This document shows, one piece after another, positions 1-5,061 of a stretch of 11,516 nt of DNA. The stretch's first letter is position 1, and each line of letters opens with the position of its first letter. The notes beneath the pieces are model-generated. The model saw only the letters and a program-made list of their open reading frames with translations, did no database searches and had not been told where the DNA came from. The position numbers and the translations under genes are program-made. This DNA comes from an uncultured Clostridium sp. (GTDB lineage: Bacteria > Bacillota > Clostridia > Lachnospirales > Lachnospiraceae): positions 1 to 11,516 of the forward strand of contig CAMEWU010000057.1 of NCBI GenBank assembly GCA_945946715.1. The letters are read 5' to 3'.

Positions 1-1
1 A

Positions 2-203
2 ATGAATGTTATAATCAGATTAGAAGATGAAAGAGATTATCGTCGAGTAGAAGAAGTTTTTTGGTCGACCTGAATATTATCCGCAGTTTGGATTTAAGGA
101 AGCTTTTTTTAGAAATCAAATTCCGTTTGTAGGAGTGGCAATTCTCAATTTGTGTGGATTAGAAACAGAATATGTGTTTGACATAAAAGCGGTTAAGTGT
201 TAA
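2..203 (+). pseudogene. GNAT-family N-acetyltransferase remnant (internally deleted)
   Basis: The first 23 codons (2-70) read MNVIIRLEDERDYRRVEEVF, the usual N-terminus of a GNAT acetyltransferase, and then hit TGA at 71-73. From position 63, in another frame, the sequence reads GRPEYYPQFGFKEAFF and continues to TAA at 201-203. This matches the GxPxYYPxFGF segment found near the C-terminal part of the acetyl-CoA binding fold. The roughly 100 residues that normally separate the two parts are missing, and the frame changes at the join, so the gene is dead. The 3' end carries the TTGACA of the antitoxin RNA promoter. Family assignment is from motif recognition. Confidence 0.75.
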
Positions 204-209
204 TATAAT
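178..209 (+). promoter_or_regulatory. Promoter of the antitoxin RNA
   Basis: A perfect -35 TTGACA lies at 178-183. Seventeen bases later is TAATAT (201-206), and the overlapping perfect TATAAT (204-209) is 20 bases away. Either gives a start near 211-218, followed after 80-90 bases by an intrinsic terminator and no open reading frame of note. This is the layout of a constitutive small-RNA promoter. The exact -10 is uncertain. Confidence 0.7.
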
Positions 210-211
210 AT

Positions 212-300
212 CAAAGAAGTGCTACCGATAGACGGTTAGCCTGATATTGAAGATCAAAAATGACCGCCAAGTTTTCTCAGGACAGGGCGGTTATTTTTGT
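212..300 (+). ncRNA. Putative type I antitoxin RNA, convergent to the holin-like toxin
   Basis: This short plus-strand transcript is predicted from the promoter at 178-209 and the terminator at 256-298. Its last 45 bases or so are antisense to the 3' end of the toxin mRNA, including the toxin stop codon. Its 5' part can fold into a bulged hairpin (GCTACC at 221-226 with GGTTAGC at 234-240). The segment CTACCGATAG (222-231) is complementary, with one bulge, to CTATTCGGTAG in the toxin mRNA leader (plus-strand 479-489). Two contact regions, at the 5' ends and at a shared terminator, are the arrangement known from the enterococcal par (Fst/RNA II) locus. The 5' end is inferred from promoter position. 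Confidence 0.65.
256..298. terminator. Bidirectional intrinsic terminator shared by toxin and antitoxin
   Basis: ACCGCC (263-268) pairs with GGCGGT (286-291). The stem extends through TG/TA and five A:T pairs (256-260 with 294-298). Reading plus, the stem is followed by TTATTTTTGT; reading minus, by ATTTTTGATC, so it can stop transcripts from both sides. The toxin stop codon (291-293) lies inside the stem. Confidence 0.85.
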
Positions 301-395
301 GTCTTATCATTGCTCTTAGAACCAACGGTATAACCAAGAGCAAAGCAAGTGATACATAAGCTGATGATGGCTATAAAAAGATCCGTTGTAAGCAT
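291..395 (-). CDS. Small hydrophobic holin-like toxin of a type I toxin-antitoxin pair (34 aa)
   Basis: The ORF is ATG (395-393) to TAA (293-291). The protein begins MLTTDLFIAIISLCITCFAL, has one predicted membrane helix (about residues 6-24), and ends in a short polar tail GSKSNDKTQK. Its size, the acidic residue before the helix and the lysine-containing tail fit the putative holin-like toxin/TxpA-BsrG group, whose members depolarise or damage the membrane when overproduced. A very strong Shine-Dalgarno GAGGAGG (411-405 on the minus strand) is 9 bases from the ATG. The leader is about 100 bases long, and the 3' end overlaps the antitoxin RNA and the shared terminator. The promoter contains a LexA box. 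The gene appears intact although its neighbours on both sides are pseudogenes. Toxicity is inferred from the family and architecture. Confidence 0.75.
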   Translation of the reverse strand: MLTTDLFIAIISLCITCFALGYTVGSKSNDKTQK

Positions 396-404
396 AAACA
401 CAAA

Positions 405-498
405 CCTCCTCACAAGATTTCCGAAATAGGATTTCTATGTAAACGCAAGCTATAACTCCTGCGGAGAAGGCTAACCGCCTACCGAATAGGGTAGCACC
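405..498 (-). promoter_or_regulatory. Structured toxin mRNA leader with a possible SD-masking element
   Basis: The leader runs from about 498 down to the Shine-Dalgarno at 411-405. It contains a small hairpin, CTACC/GGTAG (about 495-479), then GGTTAGCC (476-469) and CCTTCTC (470-464). CCTTCTC can pair over seven positions, one G:U, with the Shine-Dalgarno GAGGAGG. The segment CTATTCGGTAG (489-479) is complementary to CTACCGATAG in the antitoxin RNA. Such a leader could keep fresh toxin mRNA untranslated, as known for other type I toxins. No folding program was run. Confidence 0.5.
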
Positions 499-504
499 AA
501 ATAC

Positions 505-533
505 ATTATAACAAACGTATGTTCGAAAATCAA
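505..533 (-). promoter_or_regulatory. Toxin promoter (-35 TTGATT, -10 TATAAT)
   Basis: On the minus strand, TTGATT (533-528) and a perfect TATAAT (510-505) are separated by exactly 17 bases, predicting a start near 498. Apart from one other base, the spacer is filled by a LexA box, so LexA binding would block RNA polymerase directly. Confidence 0.8.
512..525. promoter_or_regulatory. LexA/DinR (SOS) operator
   Basis: On the minus strand the site reads CGAACATACGTTTG, matching every position of the Gram-positive LexA consensus CGAACRNRYGTTYG. It lies wholly in the -35/-10 spacer of the toxin promoter. I scanned by eye and saw no second such box in the window. Confidence 0.8.
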
Positions 534-541
534 TATATACT

Positions 542-722
542 TTGAAAGCGGTGCGTGCCAGATGGGATGATAACACTGTTAGTTGGTGGTACGTGGCAAC
601 TGATATTATTCAAGCATTAGAGATTAGTTCCAATGCAAGGAAATATTGGAATGCTTTCAAATAGAGACATCCTGAGTTGTCATCATTTTGTAGACAACTG
701 AAAATGACTGCAAGAAATATAC
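542..722 (+). pseudogene. BRO-N/DinD-like antirepressor fragment with in-frame stop
   Basis: One frame reads LKAVRARWDDNTVSWWYVAT and continues DIIQALEISSNARKYWNAFK to a TAG at 662-664. It then continues in the same frame as RHPELSSFCRQLKMTA, up to about 715. The WDD...WW(Y/F)VxxDIIxAL...RKYW...RHPEL...CRQLKMTA pattern is the N-terminal domain of BRO/DinD-like proteins of phages and mobile elements. The start, the rest of the gene and one sense codon are missing, so it is a remnant. Confidence 0.6.
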
Positions 723-929
723 GCATATTTATTTGAAGGACTATATGAATTTGCAGGAGAAATCAGAACTAAGAATATTTCAAAAGGTGGGTTTGTATTT
801 GCAAATAGTTTGTACTTTGATGATATATTTTGTCGAATTGAAAAGATGCCTCAAACAACAGAGTGTAATATTATTGATAAATATATTGAGACAAATATTG
901 CACATCCTTTTATGGAGGGGAATGGAAAA
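708..929 (+). pseudogene. Fic-family protein fragment
   Basis: The frame reads QEIYAYLFEGLYEFAGEIRT, NISKGGFVFANSLYFDDIF, and then IAHPFMEGNGK. These are the segments leading to and including the Fic motif HPFxEGNG(R/K), the AMP-transfer active site with its catalytic histidine (codon 903-905). The N-terminal part and everything after the motif are lost: directly at the motif the frame runs into a tyrosine recombinase fragment. An in-frame TGA (705-707) precedes it. It cannot encode a working Fic enzyme. Confidence 0.75.
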
Positions 930-1093
930 GGGGATAAGGAACGCAGGGTTTATTTTGATGTGAAAGCAAAAGTTCACTTAAAAGAGTATATAGAAAATAA
1001 AGTGATGATAATGCCGCATTATTTGTTACATTAGTTGCACACCTGTTGACAAATCTAGAAAACATAGTATGTTCTAAGTATATGAAGTTGTAG
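927..1093 (+). pseudogene. Tyrosine recombinase (XerC/D-like integrase) fragment, frameshifted
   Basis: Directly after the Fic motif the frame reads GKGDKERRVYFDVKAKVHLKEYIEN. GKGxKER...VYF is the conserved beta-hairpin region of tyrosine recombinases just after the first catalytic arginine. A frameshift near 1000-1004 moves the homology (DDNAALFVTL) into the next frame, which ends at TAG 1091-1093. The catalytic HxxR...Y part is absent. This is debris of an integrase gene and evidence that a mobile element once sat here. Confidence 0.65.
1046..1073 (+). promoter_or_regulatory. Candidate promoter and operator palindrome of the WYL regulator gene
   Basis: A perfect -35 TTGACA (1046-1051) is followed after 16 bases by TATGTT (1068-1073), a 4/6 match to the -10 consensus. 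A perfect 6+1+6 palindrome, AACATAGTATGTT (1061-1073), covers the -10. A palindrome in this position is what an autorepressor site looks like. The -10 is weak, so the exact start is unsure. Confidence 0.45.
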
Positions 1094-1119
1094 AGAAATG
1101 GAGAGAAGGGGGTGTCTGT

Positions 1120-2112
1120 ATGTCCAAGGGAGCGAATCAGAAGCTGAAATTAAGCTATCTCACCAAAATAATGTTAGCAAAGACCGATGAAGAACATAGT
1201 CTTACAATGCCACAGATTATTGAAGAATTGGAGAAGTATGATGTGACAGCAGAACGCAAGAGTATCTATGCGGATTTTAATGATATGACAGATAAGCTTG
1301 GTGTGGAGATAATCAAGGAGCAGATTGGAAAAGAAACCTATTATTATGTTGCTTCCAGGGAGTTTGAATTGGCGGAGGTTAAGCTGTTAATTGACGCAAT
1401 CCAGTCCTCCAAGTTCATAACGGAAAAGAAATCAAGAGACCTTATCAAGAAGATTAAGGGATTGGTAAGTGAGTATCAGGCGGCACAGCTTCAAAGACAG
1501 GTCTATGTTCAGGGAAGAATTAAGACGATGAATGAAACCATTTATTATAATGTGGATGATATTCATACAGCAATTGGTCAGAACAGAAAGATACGCTTTA
1601 AGTATTATAAGTGGGATATTGAGAAAAAGCTTGTTCCCCGGCATAATGGGGATTGGTTCGTCGTAAGTCCCTGGGCACTTACCTGGGATGACGAGAACTA
1701 TTATCTGGTTGCTTATGATGACAGAAGCAAAGAATGCAGGCATTATCGTGTTGATAAGATGATGAAGATAGATATTGTGGATGAAAAACGTGAAGGGAAA
1801 GAAATCTTCCAAAACTTTGATATGGCTGCGTATTCAAAGGCTACTTTTGGAATGTATCAAGGAAAGAAGGAATGGGTACATATCCGTTTCCCTAACAGTA
1901 TGTGTGGTGTATTTATCGACCGGTTTGGAAAAGACATATCATTTCGTCCGGCGGGGGATGGATATAGTGAGATTGCAGTAGACGTAAATGTAAGTCCCCA
2001 GTTCTTTGGATGGATATTCAGTCTTGGGAAAGATGTAAAGGTTACCGAACCGGATTCTGTGGTCGAACAGATGAAGGAAGCTGCAAAGAAATTTATGGAA
2101 AATTATATATAG
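1120..2112 (+). CDS. WYL-domain transcriptional regulator
   Basis: The 330-residue protein has the DeoR/HTH_11-WYL-WCX layout. A winged helix-turn-helix occupies about residues 8-80, with PQIIEELEKY and TAERKSIYADFNDM as the recognition region. The WYL domain is about 135-225, with SPWALTWDDENYYLVAYD at 183-200 and RHYRVDKM at 207-214. A C-terminal WCX-like region covers about 245-330. WYL regulators are cytosolic DNA-binding proteins that sense ligands, often nucleic acid or nucleotide derived, and many control DNA-damage or phage-defence genes. The length is normal and the gene is intact. The ATG is preceded by an AGGGGG-like site about 8 bases upstream. It stands alone upstream of the ADP-ribose module, for which it is the obvious candidate regulator; that link is inference. 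Confidence 0.9.
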   Translation: MSKGANQKLKLSYLTKIMLAKTDEEHSLTMPQIIEELEKYDVTAERKSIYADFNDMTDKLGVEIIKEQIGKETYYYVASREFELAEVKLLIDAIQSSKFITEKKSRDLIKKIKGLVSEYQAAQLQRQVYVQGRIKTMNETIYYNVDDIHTAIGQNRKIRFKYYKWDIEKKLVPRHNGDWFVVSPWALTWDDENYYLVAYDDRSKECRHYRVDKMMKIDIVDEKREGKEIFQNFDMAAYSKATFGMYQGKKEWVHIRFPNSMCGVFIDRFGKDISFRPAGDGYSEIAVDVNVSPQFFGWIFSLGKDVKVTEPDSVVEQMKEAAKKFMENYI

Positions 2113-2246
2113 AAGATGAAGAAAAGTTTTCTACGAAAACAATAATAATGTGAAAAGTGAGCTGTCGTTTTTATGGGACACCTTCCTTGATAAAGTAAGG
2201 GTACAGAAAAGAGTTAATATGATTTTCACAAAGGAAGGTGATTGTT

Positions 2247-2474
2247 ATGCATATCTTAGCAGCGATATTATTTTTTGTCTTTGCATCTATACTGGCGGCT
2301 GGCGATGGTGATTATTCCGGAGTGGCTGCAATTGGTAAGGTGGTTGGTTTTTTGGCGGTTTTGTTTGGTTTCATGTGGATATTATCAAAACCGGTTATTT
2401 TATTGATTGTGATAGCAATAGTAGTAGCGATTGTGGTTGCAGCTTTTATATCAAATAGGAAAGAGGGACGCTAA
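2247..2474 (+). CDS. Small membrane protein (75 aa), unknown function
   Basis: The protein begins MHILAAILFFVFASILAAGD and is almost entirely hydrophobic. It has a first helix at about residues 1-18, a second at about 27-46, and a third at about 49-69 (a run of V/I/A), then a basic tail NRKEGR. The ATG at 2247 is chosen because AGGAAGG (2232-2238) is correctly placed before it; an in-frame GTG at 2238 lies inside that ribosome site. The next gene starts directly after the stop codon, so the two are co-translated. No family was recognised. Confidence 0.7.
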   Translation: MHILAAILFFVFASILAAGDGDYSGVAAIGKVVGFLAVLFGFMWILSKPVILLIVIAIVVAIVVAAFISNRKEGR

Positions 2475-2645
2475 ATGATTATGTACGCACAATTAGCAGG
2501 GCAGGATAAGTCGAAGGGTGTTTTGAGTATTATATTTTCATATGATGTGGAAGCAGATGCGCAGGAGCATGGGATGACAGTTGATGATTATTTAAGGAGA
2601 ACATTAGAACTTAATCCACAGTTTGAAAGAGTATATTGTAGATGA
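2475..2645 (+). CDS. Small protein of unknown function (56 aa)
   Basis: The ATG abuts the TAA of the membrane-protein gene (TAAATG), indicating translational coupling. A GAGGG site (2464-2468) lies 6 bases upstream. The protein begins MIMYAQLAGQDKSKG, has a short hydrophobic strand VLSIIFSY, and then a charged helical segment, DAQEHGMTVDDYLRRTLEL, ending near a single cysteine. A second ATG (2481) could also serve as start. It shows no signal peptide or membrane helix, and I do not recognise the family. Confidence 0.6.
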   Translation: MIMYAQLAGQDKSKGVLSIIFSYDVEADAQEHGMTVDDYLRRTLELNPQFERVYCR

Positions 2646-2668
2646 AAGTATAAGGAGGAGTGATAATT

Positions 2669-2845
2669 ATGGATTGGATGGATTTTAACAGAGACGGTGA
2701 AATTGATGCAGCTGAAGAATACTTTGCAGAAGAAATGCTGTGTACAAGCAAGGAAGAACATGAAGCTCTTTTTGGAGATGCTGGTGACTTTGAAGATGAT
2801 GAGAATGACGAAGAGGATGAATTTGACGAAGATGAGTATGAGTAA
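2669..2845 (+). CDS. Small acidic protein with one EF-hand loop (58 aa)
   Basis: The protein starts MDWMDFNRDGEIDAAEEYF. The 12 residues DFNRDGEIDAAE match the canonical EF-hand calcium loop at every ligand position (D1, N3, D5, E7, D9, E12, with G6 and I8), and they are followed by a helix. The last 20 residues or so are nearly all Asp/Glu. AAGGAGG (2652-2658) is 10 bases before the ATG at 2669; an in-frame GTG (2660) is too close to it to be the start. It sits 23 bases after the 56-residue gene, in the same probable operon. Calcium binding is inferred from the motif, and the partner is unknown. Confidence 0.7.
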   Translation: MDWMDFNRDGEIDAAEEYFAEEMLCTSKEEHEALFGDAGDFEDDENDEEDEFDEDEYE

Positions 2846-2906
2846 TTCTGATACATTTTGACATTTGATGGCAGGCAGAGAAAGGTAATTTAGGTAGTCC
2901 TTTTGT

Positions 2907-2924
2907 ATACCATCTGTCTGGTAT
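2907..2924. repeat. Short inverted repeat ATACCA/TGGTAT
   Basis: A perfect 6-base inverted repeat with a 6-base loop lies in the 242-base gap between the EF-hand gene and the ADP-ribosylglycohydrolase gene. It has no T-tract. It may be a weak operator or chance. Confidence 0.25.
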
Positions 2925-2978
2925 GAGGATAGATAAAAGTCATAAGATAATCCGATATGCCACACTTTGAACACCTTA

Positions 2979-3009
2979 AAGTCCGGTCGCTTTCCAAACG
3001 ACCGGACTT
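2979..3009. repeat. Eleven-base perfect inverted repeat upstream of the hydrolase promoter
   Basis: AAGTCCGGTCG (2979-2989) and CGACCGGACTT (2999-3009) form a perfect 11-bp stem with a 9-base loop. No run of T follows on either strand, which is unusual for an intrinsic terminator. Its right arm contains CGACCGG (2999-3005) exactly 18 bases before TATAAT. The same arrangement precedes the VWA gene. It may be a regulatory site, a terminator, or both. Confidence 0.6.
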
Positions 3010-3034
3010 CACTCTTCTTCGTGTATAATATAAT
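3001..3034 (+). promoter_or_regulatory. Promoter of the ADP-ribosylglycohydrolase gene
   Basis: Two overlapping TATAAT hexamers (3024-3029 and 3029-3034) lie about 55-65 bases before the start codon. The base 17 upstream of the first opens ACCGGA (3001-3006), which does not resemble TTGACA. An unlike -35 that overlaps an inverted repeat suggests an activator-dependent promoter. Confidence 0.55.
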
Positions 3035-3058
3035 TGTAGGTAAGAGATAGCAATGGAA

Positions 3059-3071
3059 CCGGAACGTCCGG
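3059..3071 (+). repeat. Small hairpin CCGGA/TCCGG in the hydrolase leader
   Basis: CCGGA-ACG-TCCGG is a perfect 5-bp stem with a 3-base loop, ending 5 bases before the AGGAGG ribosome site (3077-3082). It may influence translation, or it may be chance. Confidence 0.3.
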
Positions 3072-3087
3072 GGAACAGGAGGTAGTT

Positions 3088-3903
3088 ATGTACGGAGCAA
3101 TTTTAGGTGATATTATTGGAAGTCCATTTGAATTTGATCGTGGAGATAAGACGAAGGATTTTGAGTTGTTTACAAAGGGATGTGGATTTACGGATGATAC
3201 TGTTATGACATTTGCAGTGGCAGAAGCACTGCTTGCAGTTGGAACGGATGCATCGTTGGAAACCATTGAGGCTGCGGTCACCACATCCATGCTTAACTGG
3301 GGTAATCGGTATCCGTATGCAGGTTATGGCGGAAGATTTAGCTATTGGCTAACGGAGCAGGAGCCAAAGCCATATGGTAGTTTTGGCAATGGTTCGGCAA
3401 TGCGAGTGTCTGCAGCAGGTTGGTTATATGATTCGTTAGAGCGAACGAGAGAAGTGGCTCGTGCAACGGCAAATGTGAGCCACAATCATCCGGAGGGACT
3501 CAAGGGAGCCGAGGCTATGGCGAGTGCGATTTATTTGGCACGCAATGGCGCAACGAAGGATGAGATTAAGGAATATATTGAGACAGAATTCCATTATGAT
3601 TTGAATCGAACCTTGGATGAGATTCGACCATATTATCATATGGATGAGACTTGTCAGAAGACAGTTCCGGAAGCAATCATTGCATTTTTGGAAGCCGAAG
3701 ATTTTGAAGACGCGATTCGGAATGCAGTTTCCCTTGGAGGCGATACGGATACCCTGGGGGCAATCACCGGAAGTATTGCGGAAGCATTTTTCGGAATTCC
3801 GGATGATTTGATAGCGGAATGCAGAACTAGAATTGAGAAGGGTTTGATGGAAGACGTGTTGGAGAAATTTGACGCTGCACGCTTGAAGCAACGCAATAAC
3901 TAG
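3088..3903 (+). CDS. ADP-ribosylglycohydrolase (ARH/DraG family)
   Basis: The 271-residue protein carries the family's motifs in order: GDIIGSPFEF (8-16), the metal-binding FTDDT (34-38), GYGGRFSYWL (79-88), GSFGNGSAMR (97-106), SHNHPEGLKGAEA (131-143) and the second metal site GGDTDT (217-222). The two Asp/Thr clusters hold a pair of divalent ions (usually Mg2+) that position ADP-ribose. The enzyme is expected to remove ADP-ribose from proteins, nucleic acids or small ADP-ribosyl compounds in the cytosol; the substrate cannot be read from sequence. All key residues are present and the length is normal. AGGAGG lies 5 bases before the ATG. The macrodomain gene begins 19 bases after the stop, so the two form one operon. 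Confidence 0.93.
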   Translation: MYGAILGDIIGSPFEFDRGDKTKDFELFTKGCGFTDDTVMTFAVAEALLAVGTDASLETIEAAVTTSMLNWGNRYPYAGYGGRFSYWLTEQEPKPYGSFGNGSAMRVSAAGWLYDSLERTREVARATANVSHNHPEGLKGAEAMASAIYLARNGATKDEIKEYIETEFHYDLNRTLDEIRPYYHMDETCQKTVPEAIIAFLEAEDFEDAIRNAVSLGGDTDTLGAITGSIAEAFFGIPDDLIAECRTRIEKGLMEDVLEKFDAARLKQRNN

Positions 3904-3922
3904 AGATAAAGAGGAGAGCTAT

Positions 3923-5014
3923 ATGCCATTTAGAATTGTAAGAAATGATATAACGAAGATGACAACGGAAGCGATAGTCAACACGGCAAATGACCATGCG
4001 TCAGTAGGAACCGGTTGTGATTATGCAATCTACAAAGCTGCCGGATATGATCAGTTGTTAACGTATCGGAAGGAGAACATTGGCTTTGTTCCCGAAGGCG
4101 ATGTATTCATTACACCCGGCTTTCAGCTTTCGGCAAAGTACATTATTCATGCAGTGAGCCCATTGTATATGGATGGTGAACAAGGGGAGGAAGATAAACT
4201 TCGTTCCTGCTATCGGAAGAGCCTGCAGCTTGCGAAAGAATATGGAATCAAATCCATATCGTTTCCGCTTATTTCGACTGGTGGATTTGGGTATCCACAG
4301 GAGGAGGGAATGCGTATTGCGGTGGATGAAATCCATGCATTTTTGCTTTCCAATGAGATGGATATCTACTTGGTGGTATTTGATTCCAACGCAACCAGAT
4401 TAGGAGAGAAGCTGTTTCCGGATTTGGAGGCGTACATAGACTGTAATTATGTGGATGTTGCAAAGCAGGAGGAATATGGTGCGACCTTTGAAAGTGCTCC
4501 GCCTCGTGCATTGTCACGTATCTTTTCACGTATACCGTCTCGGGCATCTTCCCGTGAATCTTCCCACGTAGCTGGTCGTGAAACTGCGCCGTTGCGTCCA
4601 TGTGCATTTGACAGTTGTGACGAAGAAGCGCTTGACGAGCTGCAAAGCAAATTAGATGAGCGAATGGGGCATATGGAAGATACCTTCAGTGAATATCTGA
4701 TGTATTTGATTCAATCGAAGAATATGGAAAATGCAGAAGTTTATCGTCGTGCAATTGTAGACAAGAAGGTATTTTCAAAGATTAAGAACAATCCGGATTA
4801 TCATCCGAAGAAGATTACTGCATTATGCCTTTGTGTGGGAGCGCAGTTGAATCTGGATGAATCGAAGGATTTGCTGGCCAGAGCAGGATATGCCTTATCG
4901 CCTTGTGACAAACAGGACATCATTTTCTCTTATTTTATCGAGCATGGAATCTACGATATGATTGAATTGGATATTCAGTTGGAAGAACACGGATTACCGT
5001 GTATCATTGAATAA
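3923..5014 (+). CDS. Macrodomain protein with Arg/Ser-rich linker and HTH-like C-terminal domain
   Basis: The 363-residue protein has three parts. Residues 1-170 are a macrodomain: NDIT (8-11), AIVNTAND (17-24), GTGCDYAIYKAAG (29-41) and ISTGGFGYP (117-125), the ADP-ribose pocket. The usual GGGGV loop is changed to SVGTGCD. Residues about 190-220 are a linker with repeated SR pairs (LSRIFSRIPSRASSRESS). Residues about 250-363 are helical; 270-325 (VYRRAIVDKKVFSKIK, LNLDESKDLLARAGYALS) resemble an XRE-type helix-turn-helix. The pairing suggests ADP-ribose recognition coupled to nucleic-acid or protein binding. It lies 19 bases downstream of the hydrolase, with a GAGGAGAG ribosome site. The macrodomain call is firm; the C-terminal call is inference. 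Confidence 0.85.
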   Translation: MPFRIVRNDITKMTTEAIVNTANDHASVGTGCDYAIYKAAGYDQLLTYRKENIGFVPEGDVFITPGFQLSAKYIIHAVSPLYMDGEQGEEDKLRSCYRKSLQLAKEYGIKSISFPLISTGGFGYPQEEGMRIAVDEIHAFLLSNEMDIYLVVFDSNATRLGEKLFPDLEAYIDCNYVDVAKQEEYGATFESAPPRALSRIFSRIPSRASSRESSHVAGRETAPLRPCAFDSCDEEALDELQSKLDERMGHMEDTFSEYLMYLIQSKNMENAEVYRRAIVDKKVFSKIKNNPDYHPKKITALCLCVGAQLNLDESKDLLARAGYALSPCDKQDIIFSYFIEHGIYDMIELDIQLEEHGLPCIIE

Positions 5015-5042
5015 TGGCATGGCAGATTTAAGAATATGTTAG

Positions 5043-5061
5043 GGTCGCTTTGAGGGCGACC
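5043..5061. repeat. Inverted repeat GGTCGC/GCGACC upstream of the VWA promoter
   Basis: GGTCGC (5043-5048) and GCGACC (5056-5061) form a 6-bp stem with a 7-base loop. The sequence runs on as CGACCGG (5057-5063), then 18 bases to TATAAT, the same layout as before the hydrolase gene. It may also act as a terminator after the macrodomain gene, but its downstream A/T run is interrupted. Confidence 0.55.

Noticed and set aside
316..576. An 86-codon minus-strand ORF spanning the toxin leader and promoter
   Set aside because: It runs across the -10, LexA box and leader of the toxin in another frame, has no ribosome site, and its product is not recognisable.
1055..1075. Possible second LexA box at the AACATAGTATGTT palindrome
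   Set aside because: The AAC and GTT half-sites are 7 bases apart, whereas the LexA consensus needs 4, and the outer CG bases are missing.
2588..2974. Minus-strand ORFs covering the EF-hand gene
   Set aside because: The serine-rich product is simply the complement of the Asp/Glu codon run of the plus-strand gene, which has a good AAGGAGG.
4447..4650. Minus-strand ORF rich in Ser and Arg opposite the macrodomain linker
   Set aside because: It is the antisense shadow of the repeated SR codons in the linker and has no ribosome site or neighbours on that strand.
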